In this document: positions 1 through 5,132 of the stretch, piece by piece
How the letters are laid out: each line of letters begins with the position of its first letter
Position numbering within the stretch: the first letter of the stretch is position 1
Origin: Lachnospiraceae bacterium
Lineage (GTDB): Bacteria > Bacillota > Clostridia > Lachnospirales > Lachnospiraceae
NCBI GenBank assembly: GCA_021204285.1
Contig: JAJPZP010000096.1
Span: 4,780 to 10,590 of the forward strand
Length of the DNA stretch: 5,811 nt
Reading direction: 5' to 3'
The notes under the pieces: generated by a model
Told to the model about the DNA's origin: nothing
Database searches by the model: none
Seen by the model: the letters and a program-made list of their open reading frames with translations, nothing else
Position numbers and translations under genes: made by a program

Positions 1-1178
1 CCATGTATTGCGTCTTTTATAATTGTTCCAGCCTGACCAGTTTGGATTTGAGCGCATGGGATACCAGCAGCGCTACCAATATGGGCTATATGTTCTATGG
101 TTGTTCTAAGTTAACCAGTTTGAATCTGAGTAATTGGAATACCTCCAAAGTTCAAGGCATGAATTATATGTTCTATAATTGCAGTAAATTGACAAGCTTA
201 TCAGCTGTTGAAAGTTGGAATACGAGCAGCCTTACCAATATAAATACTATGTTCTATAATTGCAAGTCTTTAACAAAATTAGATCTTAGCAGATGGAACA
301 CCTCTAATGTTACAGATATGGGATTTGCGTTTGGCAATTGCAGCAGTCTGACAAGTCTGAATGTGAGCAATTGGGACACAAGCAAAGTCACAGATATGTA
401 CTGTATTTTCTATAATTGTTCGAGCATCGCAGAATTGGATTTAAGTAATTGGAATACTAAAAGTCTAGTTGAAAGTACGACAGAGACGTTAGAAGATGAA
501 ACAACAAGAACACGTGGTTGTAGAGAATTTATGTTTGGAGGAATGACCAGCCTCTGGAAAATCACGGTTGGAGAAAACTTTGAATTTTATGGAGAAAACT
601 ACTACAATGGAAACCGCTTTCCAGAGCCCTCAGATGATTATTTATACAGCGTGACCGGAATCACAGGGGCGACCGGCAACTGGTATAACACGAGAAATAC
701 GGAATATGCCGTAGCCGACGTTCCCAATAAAACTGCGGACACATACATCGCCTATCCGACATATACGGTAACTCTCGTGCTGCCCGGCAATGGATCTGTA
801 ACGGCGAACAGAGCGACTACGTATCAGATAATGGGTAATGGCACTTACAGTGTGACACTGACCGCTGCCGGAGGTTATGAGATCACTTCCGTGACCGCAG
901 ACGGCAAGTCCCTGGCGTCTTCCGGAAATACCTCTACGCTCAATATCACGGGAGAGACAACGGGTGTCGTAACCTCATCGGTGAAGGCAACGACAAAGTC
1001 GAGCAGCGGTTCCTCATCGGGTTCCGGCTCCAGCAGCTCGAGTTCCGAGGTAACGGTAACCTCTTCCGCGCAGACCGGCGACACGGCGAATCCGATTCTG
1101 TGGGCAGTAATCATGCTGACTGCACTTGCGGGTGGCGGTTTGGCTGTCTATGGCGGAAGGAAGAGAAAGAATATCTGA
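1..1178 (+). CDS. BspA-like (DUF285) cell-wall-anchored surface protein, 5' partial
   Basis: This is the C-terminal 391 residues of a secreted, probably sortase-anchored surface protein; the frame is open at the left edge. The Met codon at 3 is almost certainly internal, because it begins a repeat unit and no ribosome site is visible. Residues 1-157 are six DUF285/BspA-type leucine-rich repeats (26-residue period, consensus like FYNCSSLTSLDLSNWNTS). A degenerate seventh unit follows near 176-190 after an acidic, Thr-rich insert. Residues about 254-331 look like an InlB-B-like or Ig-like beta domain (tentative). Residues 332-355 are a Ser/Gly linker. The end is a sorting signal: SAQTGD at 355-360, a hydrophobic segment at 364-383, then RKRK. 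The usual Pro of the LPXTG-type motif is Ala here. GC rises from about 30% in the repeats (hand count, 121-180) to about 57% in the stalk. Family members are usually adhesin-like; the ligand is unknown. No signal peptide can be seen because the 5' end is missing. Confidence 0.9.
   Translation, partial: MYCVFYNCSSLTSLDLSAWDTSSATNMGYMFYGCSKLTSLNLSNWNTSKVQGMNYMFYNCSKLTSLSAVESWNTSSLTNINTMFYNCKSLTKLDLSRWNTSNVTDMGFAFGNCSSLTSLNVSNWDTSKVTDMYCIFYNCSSIAELDLSNWNTKSLVESTTETLEDETTRTRGCREFMFGGMTSLWKITVGENFEFYGENYYNGNRFPEPSDDYLYSVTGITGATGNWYNTRNTEYAVADVPNKTADTYIAYPTYTVTLVLPGNGSVTANRATTYQIMGNGTYSVTLTAAGGYEITSVTADGKSLASSGNTSTLNITGETTGVVTSSVKATTKSSSGSSSGSGSSSSSSEVTVTSSAQTGDTANPILWAVIMLTALAGGGLAVYGGRKRKNI
3..473 (+). 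repeat. Six tandem ~78-bp DUF285 repeat units
   Basis: Units start at about 3, 81, 159, 240, 318 and 396. Each encodes 26 residues, except the third (159-239), which has 27. Each carries an aromatic-Cys block (FYNC, FYGC or FGNC), then SxLTSL or a variant, then a W(N/D)T block. The nucleotide string TTCTATAATTG recurs in several units, so the repeats are similar at DNA level as well as protein level. Such arrays can gain or lose units by recombination or slippage. The array continues past the left edge. Confidence 0.85.
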
Positions 1179-1221
1179 CTGCTATGAAAACTGAGAAATA
1201 ATTGTGATATGTTTCAGTTGT

Positions 1222-1267
1222 AAATAGCCGGGAAAACCGGGAGAATTCCCGGAAATCCCGGCTATTT
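1222..1267. terminator. Two-tier hairpin between convergent genes, likely bidirectional terminator
   Basis: The outer stem is 11 perfect base pairs, AAATAGCCGGG (1222-1232) with CCCGGCTATTT (1257-1267). A symmetric 4x4 A-rich internal loop follows, then a 6-bp inner stem, CCGGGA (1237-1242) with TCCCGG (1247-1252), closed by GAAT. It lies 43 nt after the surface-protein stop and 22 nt beyond the stop of the convergent radical SAM gene, so it could serve both. The outer stem supplies a short U-rich end on either strand, but neither strand has a long T run after it. Intrinsic termination is therefore inferred. Confidence 0.7.
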
Positions 1268-1289
1268 ATGATAGTCAGAAGAAAAATTC

Positions 1290-2237
1290 TCATTTCGAGA
1301 AACTTGTACAGTCAAATTTTCCCTGCCAGGTATCACGGGTCTTCATGCTGTGATGGATAGAATTCAGAACGTATTTTTTGTGCAGACTCCATTCCGGCGC
1401 TTCCAGAATCGACCGCGGTCCGTCTCCGGTCAGTCGGTGAATGACGATGTGCGGCGGCAGGAGCTCGATGCAGCGAATGAGGATGTCTGTGTATTCCTCC
1501 AGGCTCAGAACGTGAAATAACTGTTTCTGGTAGTCTGTGTAGAGGTCCGTCCCTTTCAGCACATGCAGAAGCTGGAATTTAATTCCGGAGATGGGCATCT
1601 GTGCGATGTATCGGACGGTCGCAAGCATGTCGTCCGCCGACTCACCGGGTAAGCCCAGAATCACGTGGACGATGACTTCAATTCCACGCGCAGTCAGTGC
1701 AGCTACCGCCTGATCAAAGACAGACAGGGGATATCCGCGCCAGATGCATTCTGCCGTCTGCGGGTGAATGGTCTGCAGGCCAAGCTCCACCCAGACAGGC
1801 TTGACGGCATTCAGTTCTTCGAGTAAATCCAGAACATCGGGAGGAAGGCAGTCCGGGCGCGTGGCAATGGAGAGGATGGCGATGTCCAGGTTACGGATGG
1901 CTTCCTCATAGACGGAGCGCAGATATTCTACCGGAGCGTAGGTTCCCGTATAGGCCTGAAAGTAAGCGATGTATAAACTGCCTGTCTGTTTCCCGGACAG
2001 CCTCATTTTTGCCTGTTCAATCTGTTCTGTGATCGTGAGTCGCCGGTCTGCGGCGAAATCCCCGGAACCGCCTGCACTGCAGAAGATACAGCCCCGCGTA
2101 TCCAGCGTTCCATCGCGGTTCGGACAGGTAAAGCCGCCATCGAGTGCAAGCTTATAAAGCTTCTGTCCATATCGGGACTTCATTTCATAATCGAGTGAAT
2201 GATAGCGCTTTTCAAGCCACATGGAAGGTGTATTCAT
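1290..2237 (-). CDS. Radical SAM protein, YhcC/TIGR01212 family
   Basis: This encodes a 315-aa cytosolic radical SAM enzyme resembling E. coli YhcC (about 309 aa). With Met at 2237, the signature RYGQKLYKLALDGGFTCPNR falls near residues 22-41. The likely [4Fe-4S] cysteines are C38, C50 and C53, spaced C-x11-C-x2-C. That is not the classic CxxxCxxC but is typical of this Elp3-like family. Further family motifs are ATRPDCL, VELGLQT, GLPGE and the late HRLTGDGPR. The true reaction is not established to my knowledge, and 'Elp3-like' is only a fold-level label. The frame stays open upstream to 2495, but the extra 86 residues are hydrophobic and unlike the family, so I choose 2237. No good Shine-Dalgarno precedes that ATG; internal Met codons at 2222 and 2183 are alternatives. 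It is convergent with the surface gene and divergent from the recombinase, so probably monocistronic. No lesion is seen. Confidence 0.9.
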   Translation of the reverse strand: MNTPSMWLEKRYHSLDYEMKSRYGQKLYKLALDGGFTCPNRDGTLDTRGCIFCSAGGSGDFAADRRLTITEQIEQAKMRLSGKQTGSLYIAYFQAYTGTYAPVEYLRSVYEEAIRNLDIAILSIATRPDCLPPDVLDLLEELNAVKPVWVELGLQTIHPQTAECIWRGYPLSVFDQAVAALTARGIEVIVHVILGLPGESADDMLATVRYIAQMPISGIKFQLLHVLKGTDLYTDYQKQLFHVLSLEEYTDILIRCIELLPPHIVIHRLTGDGPRSILEAPEWSLHKKYVLNSIHHSMKTRDTWQGKFDCTSFSK

Positions 2238-2244
2238 ATGCTCT

Positions 2245-2273
2245 ATTTTATCGTGGCACATAATTGTTTGCAA
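2245..2273 (-). promoter_or_regulatory. Weak sigma-70-like promoter candidate for the radical SAM gene
   Basis: On the minus strand TTGCAA (2268-2273, 4/6 to TTGACA) is 17 nt from TAAAAT (2245-2250, 5/6 to TATAAT). Transcription would start almost at the ATG at 2237, giving a leaderless message or implying one of the later Met starts. The stretch is AT-rich, so a chance match is quite possible. Confidence 0.25.
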
Positions 2274-2309
2274 TATAAAAATGGCAATATCTTCCTGGCC
2301 GCCGGAAGC

Positions 2310-2324
2310 TACGGATAATCCGTA
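2310..2324. repeat. 15-nt near-perfect palindrome upstream of the recombinase
   Basis: TACGGAT (2310-2316), one central A, then ATCCGTA (2318-2324) gives two perfect 7-nt arms. The size and symmetry fit an operator or a recombinase-binding half-site pair. It lies between two divergent genes, 73 nt upstream of the start chosen for the radical SAM gene. Its role is unknown. Confidence 0.5.
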
Positions 2325-2358
2325 TGCTCGCCCCTTCACCCGCATAAAATGAAAAAAA

Positions 2359-2475
2359 GGCAGACGGAGAAGAGGCGGCTTGAGAAAGAGCGGACATAAG
2401 CAAGAAGGAACGAAGGGCCAGAAAGTGACGAAGTACATTGTAAACAGGCAGTTTTCGGGGGAGTGTCCGTCTGCC
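2359..2475. repeat. 10-bp inverted repeat around the small ORF
   Basis: GGCAGACGGA at 2359-2368 has its exact reverse complement TCCGTCTGCC at 2466-2475, with 97 nt between the arms. The segment includes the upstream region and the first part of the 29-codon ORF just before the serine recombinase. It could be a long RNA stem, a pair of recombination sites or chance; no other exact copy was found by eye. Confidence 0.4.
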
Positions 2476-2514
2476 AGAACCATTGAGAGAATCATCCGTA
2501 ATCATATGAAATAA
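2425..2514 (+). CDS. Candidate 29-aa leader-type ORF coupled to the recombinase
   Basis: A GTG at 2425 opens a 29-codon frame reading TKYIVNRQFSGE near the start and ending IIRNHMK with TAA at 2512-2514, 11 nt before the recombinase ATG. GAAGG lies about 8 nt upstream and could act as a weak ribosome site. The frame stays open back to 2353 with a possible TTG at 2380 (44 aa), so the start is uncertain. The pattern (basic residue-Y-x-V, a Phe-Ser block, then an amphipathic Ile/Arg helix) resembles very short proteins encoded next to clostridial recombinases, such as TnpW-type ORFs. That resemblance is an impression from memory, not a match. Spacing suggests translational coupling with the recombinase. 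It may instead be untranslated leader. Confidence 0.4.
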   Translation: MTKYIVNRQFSGECPSARTIERIIRNHMK

Positions 2515-2516
2515 AC

Positions 2517-2520
2517 GAGG
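2517..2520 (+). promoter_or_regulatory. Ribosome binding site of the large serine recombinase
   Basis: GAGG ends 5 nt before the ATG at 2526 and supports that start. A second ATG at 2522 is out of frame. The site follows directly after the stop of the small ORF. Confidence 0.6.
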
Positions 2521-2525
2521 TATGT

Positions 2526-4124
2526 ATGCGTGAACGGACAGCGATCTACTGCCGCCTGTCCAAAGAGGACGGCGACAGGGAGGAGTCGAACAGCATCGAG
2601 TCGCAGCGGCGGATGCTGAAGGCATTTATCCAGGATTCAAGTGATCTGGAGTTTTACCGGGAGTATGTCGATGATGGGTACACGGGGACGAATTATAACA
2701 GGCCGGGATTTCAGGAGATGTACGCGGACGCCAGGGAGAAACGCTTTTCCTGTATTGTCGTCAAGGATCTCAGCCGCCTGGGACGTAACTATCTGGAATC
2801 CGGCTACTTTACGCAGCAGATATTCCCGCAGCTCGGGATTCGGTTTATCGCGGTGAACGACGGGGTGGACACGGGTAAGCCGGAGCAGCAGGGATTTGAC
2901 ATGATGCTGCCGATTCGCAATATTTTCAATGAGAGCTACTCGCAGGACATTTCCCGCAAGGTGCAGTCCAGCTTCAAGGTCATGCAGAGAGCGGGAGCCT
3001 TCTGCGGGGCCTACGCGAGCTACGGCTATCAGAAGAATCCGGCTGATCGGCATAAGCTGATCGTTGATCCTTACACGGCGGTGGTGGTGAGGGATATCTA
3101 CGAATGGTACCTCTCCGGAATGGGTCAGAGGAGTATCGCGGTCAGGCTGAACGAGAAGGGAGTTCTGTGCCCCTCGGTCTATAAGAGGAAAAACGGGGAA
3201 AATTATCGGAACGGTAATCGTCTGGAATCTACTTCCTACTGGACTTACAGCACCGTACACCGGATTTTGAAAAATGAGATGTACAAGGGCGCCATGGTTC
3301 AGAACAGGACAGTTCGCCGGATGCGGGGAAAGGCGAAGATGCGCCCCAAAGAGGAGTGGATTATCGTCGAAAATACGCATGAGGCGATCATAGAACCGGA
3401 AAAATGGGAGCGAGTGCAGGAGCTGCTGGAGCAGCGAACGCGGGTAAACGATTTTAACCAGAATGTCAGCATCTTTGCGGGCTTCCTGAAATGTGCGGAC
3501 TGCGGACGGGCGATGGTGAAGCGCAGACGGCGCGGGAAATATGTTTACACCTGCGGCGCTTATTCCCGGTCGGGGACGAAGCTTTGCTCCCATCATTCCA
3601 TATCGCATGAGGTGCTGGAGAAGATCATTCTGGACGACCTGAATACCGTGATCGCCAGTGTGCGGGATATCAAAACACTGGTCGAGGAGCAGCGGGCGAA
3701 GGGAAGGACAAAGACAAACCTGACATTGAAGGAGATCGGGCTGACGGAAGAGAAGCTGCAGAAGTCTGGACGCCTGAAACGGGAGGCATATCTCGATTAT
3801 AAGGATGGCCTGCTCAGCAGGGAGGAGTATCTGGAAATGCGGGAAGATTTCCTGAAGCAGGAAAGCTTTCTGACGAAAAAGCTTGAAAAACTGAAAGCGA
3901 CCGAAGAGCAGGGGACGGAGATGCTGCTGGATTCCCCGTGGATACAGACGCTTCTCGACCGGCAGCGGGTTGACAGCCTTGATCGGGAGACGATTGTGGA
4001 TTTTGTGGAAAAAATTGAGGTGGGAGAGAAGGACGAAAACCACGAGCAGAAGATCACCATCCATTATCGTTTCTCCGATGAGCGGAAGGATTTATTTCAG
4101 ATCGCCTACACGGATATTTCCTGA
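2526..4124 (+). CDS. Large serine recombinase (site-specific integrase/transposase type)
   Basis: This 532-aa protein is a full-length large serine recombinase, which binds att-type DNA sites and rejoins strands through a 5' phosphoserine intermediate. Residues 1-150 are the resolvase catalytic domain: YCRLS gives Arg10 and nucleophile Ser12, and SRLGRN gives Arg84 and Arg87, matching the resolvase arginines. Residues about 165-300 are the Recombinase domain (PF07508). Residues 323-354 form a zinc beta-ribbon with C323, C326, C343 and C354. Residues about 385-465 are charged and predicted coiled coil, with DYKDGLLSREEY as seen in relatives. No frameshift or missing key residue is visible, so it is probably active. 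It follows a small ORF by 11 nt and stands opposite the radical SAM gene. No excisionase, replication or conjugation gene is in view. Downstream are remnants of other accessory genes, so it probably belongs to a small or decayed integrated element. No terminator is visible after the stop. Confidence 0.95.
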   Translation: MRERTAIYCRLSKEDGDREESNSIESQRRMLKAFIQDSSDLEFYREYVDDGYTGTNYNRPGFQEMYADAREKRFSCIVVKDLSRLGRNYLESGYFTQQIFPQLGIRFIAVNDGVDTGKPEQQGFDMMLPIRNIFNESYSQDISRKVQSSFKVMQRAGAFCGAYASYGYQKNPADRHKLIVDPYTAVVVRDIYEWYLSGMGQRSIAVRLNEKGVLCPSVYKRKNGENYRNGNRLESTSYWTYSTVHRILKNEMYKGAMVQNRTVRRMRGKAKMRPKEEWIIVENTHEAIIEPEKWERVQELLEQRTRVNDFNQNVSIFAGFLKCADCGRAMVKRRRRGKYVYTCGAYSRSGTKLCSHHSISHEVLEKIILDDLNTVIASVRDIKTLVEEQRAKGRTKTNLTLKEIGLTEEKLQKSGRLKREAYLDYKDGLLSREEYLEMREDFLKQESFLTKKLEKLKATEEQGTEMLLDSPWIQTLLDRQRVDSLDRETIVDFVEKIEVGEKDENHEQKITIHYRFSDERKDLFQIAYTDIS

Positions 4125-4140
4125 TAAAAGTGACGACACA

Positions 4141-4218
4141 ATGGGTGAACTGATGCCATATGGCGAGCAGTTTCAAAAGGTTATTGCAATTATAGAGTCT
4201 GCAAGGGAAGGAAAATGA
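4141..4218 (+). CDS. Tiny ORF of unknown function after the recombinase
   Basis: An ATG 16 nt after the recombinase stop opens 25 codons (MGELMPYGEQFQ, then an Ile-rich helix ending ESAREGK). I do not recognise it, and no clear Shine-Dalgarno precedes it. It overlaps, in another frame, a fragment resembling DUF1016. It may be a small protein, a fragment of a broken gene or chance. Confidence 0.2.
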   Translation: MGELMPYGEQFQKVIAIIESAREGK

Positions 4219-4270
4219 AAATCCGAGTGTTGGGATTATTCTTTGTGCAAGCAAAGATGATGAGGAGTAG
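4196..4270 (+). pseudogene. Remnant of a DUF1016/YhcG-type (PDDEXK nuclease family) gene
   Basis: In the frame opened after the stop at 4193-4195, 24 codons end at TAG 4268-4270. They include ENPSVGIILCASKDDEE. From memory this matches the block after the catalytic region in DUF1016/YhcG proteins, where a (G/E)(E/D)NPSIGIILCxxKD stretch precedes EYAL. Here the frame stops where EYAL should start. No upstream catalytic domain is seen; the preceding sequence is the recombinase gene. It therefore looks like a short relic of a gene found in accessory regions. The match is about 15 residues long, so the assignment is moderate. Confidence 0.5.
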
Positions 4271-4333
4271 TTTCTCTTTCTATTGCGACGGATGCCAAGC
4301 AGTGAGCGACGCACTCAGGAAAGCTGCCTGGCG

Positions 4334-4860
4334 TCAACCATGCCCCGATTTTTCGTAAATATCTGCCCGGTAGCGGAAGCTTGCCATTGGCATCCCGCAT
4401 TCCTTTGCTGCCGCAAGCCCTGTAATCTTGCCGGCCTTCCATTTTTTATAAACAGAATCAAAGTTCTCCGGGAGCGGTGCGGACGGTCTGCCGAAACGGA
4501 CGCCCCTCGCCTTTGCCGCTGCAATCCCCTCTGCCTGCCGCTGCCTGATATTCGTCCGCTCATTTTCGGCTACGAAGGAAAGCACCTGCAGGACAATATC
4601 AGAGAGAAATGTCCCTACCAGGTCTTTGCCGCGCCGCGTATCCAGAAGCGGCATATCAAGGACAACGATATCGACCTGCTTTTCCTTCGTTAAAATTCTC
4701 CACTGTTCCAGAATTTCCTCATAATTGCGCCCCACCGGTCGATGCTTTTGATATAAACCAGATCGTCCGGTTTCAGGCGCCGCACGAGTTTCCGGTACTG
4801 CGGTCTGTCTTCATTCTGATCACGGCTGCTGACGCGGATGTAAGCGAATTCCGTCGGCAT
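4334..4860 (-). pseudogene. Pin/resolvase-type small serine recombinase, frameshifted and internally deleted
   Basis: The start is firm: ATG at 4860 has GGGAGG 7 nt upstream. The first 42 codons read as a resolvase N-terminus, with YIRVSS giving Arg9 and nucleophile Ser11. Then SIDR runs into TGGGGC, and the frame ends at TAA 4690-4692 (56 aa). The rest continues one base out of phase from 4735: GRNYEE, VLDMPLLDTR, the ERTNIRQRQAEGIAAAKARG helix, FGRP and a C-terminal helix-turn-helix, ending at TGA 4334-4336. Restoring one base makes DRLGRN. Also, NEDR joins directly to PQYRKL; intact relatives carry about 26 residues between them, including the DKQSGKDFNR region. The repaired protein would be about 175 aa against about 200. 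With both an in-frame deletion and a 1-nt loss, an active invertase is unlikely. It lies convergent to the large recombinase. Confidence 0.88.
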
Positions 4861-4867
4861 AGTTTAT

Positions 4868-4873
4868 CCTCCC
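4868..4873 (-). promoter_or_regulatory. Ribosome binding site of the broken invertase
   Basis: GGGAGG on the minus strand lies 7 nt before the ATG at 4860-4858. Its good spacing fixes the original start and shows that the 5' end of the gene survives although the reading frame does not. Confidence 0.75.
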
Positions 4874-5021
4874 TTTATGGAAAATCATTCCTGTACATGG
4901 TTTCTTAAGTTCCTATCATAACGATTATGAATGCTTCCGGGGTACGTCCGAGAGCAGATTTTTTCACGCTCCATCCGCCTTCGCACAGTTGCTTTAATGC
5001 CTGTAAAAGCAATAAAATAAA
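4874..5021. other. Intergenic stretch without a recognisable gene
   Basis: Upstream of the invertase pseudogene and before the signal peptidase promoter I find no supported gene. On the minus strand one frame ends at TAA 4905-4907 and reads CEGGWSVKKSALGRTPEAF near 4925-4981. It continues into the antisense of the signal peptidase gene and matches no family I know, so I do not call it. Confidence 0.5.
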
Positions 5022-5049
5022 TTGCAATTGCAAATTAACGTGATATAAT
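5022..5049 (+). promoter_or_regulatory. Extended -10 promoter of the signal peptidase gene
   Basis: A perfect TATAAT at 5044-5049 is preceded by TG one base away (5041-5042), forming an extended -10. TTGCAA at 5022-5027 lies 16 nt upstream as a 4/6 -35. The -35 is half of a perfect 12-bp palindrome, TTGCAATTGCAA (5022-5033), which could be an operator. The leader to the ATG at 5133 would be about 75 nt. Confidence 0.7.
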
Positions 5050-5110
5050 GAAAAAGAATTGAAAAGTGCCACTATATTTCCATTGCAGAGAGGCAGACAA
5101 AAATTCTGCG

Positions 5111-5119
5111 AGGAGGTGA
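5111..5119 (+). promoter_or_regulatory. Strong but distant Shine-Dalgarno before the signal peptidase
   Basis: AGGAGGTGA is a full Shine-Dalgarno match but ends 13 nt before the ATG at 5133, farther than usual. A GTG inside it (5117) is out of frame and too close. GAGAAG at 5122-5127 is a weaker, nearer alternative. A 5-bp hairpin, GCAGA (5093-5097) with TCTGC (5105-5109), ends just before the site. Confidence 0.55.
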
Positions 5120-5132
5120 GAGAGAAGCGGAT

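Noticed and set aside
3..473. Repeat array as a CRISPR or noncoding satellite
   Set aside because: The 78-bp period is in frame, contiguous without spacers and encodes DUF285 repeats.
2281..2397. Two short plus-strand frames (ATG 2281, 23 aa; ATG 2349, 16 aa) overlapping as ATGA
   Set aside because: Both are very short, have no clear ribosome site and no recognisable motif.
2238..2495. 86-codon N-terminal extension of the radical SAM frame
   Set aside because: It is hydrophobic, unlike the YhcC family, and would make the protein about 90 residues too long; the family-like sequence begins after 2237.
2637..4064. 475-codon minus-strand frame opposite the large serine recombinase
   Set aside because: It is the complement of a clearly conserved recombinase gene and has no family-like motif.
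4295..4331. Hairpin CCAAGCAG/CTGCCTGG with inner TGAG/CTCA as a terminator
   Set aside because: The stem has a mismatch and a large asymmetric loop, and no T run follows on either strand.
4690..4740. Programmed -1 frameshift in the invertase gene
   Set aside because: A -1 shift would restore the frame, but there is no slippery heptamer at the site, and the N-domain also lacks about 26 residues, so decay explains it better.
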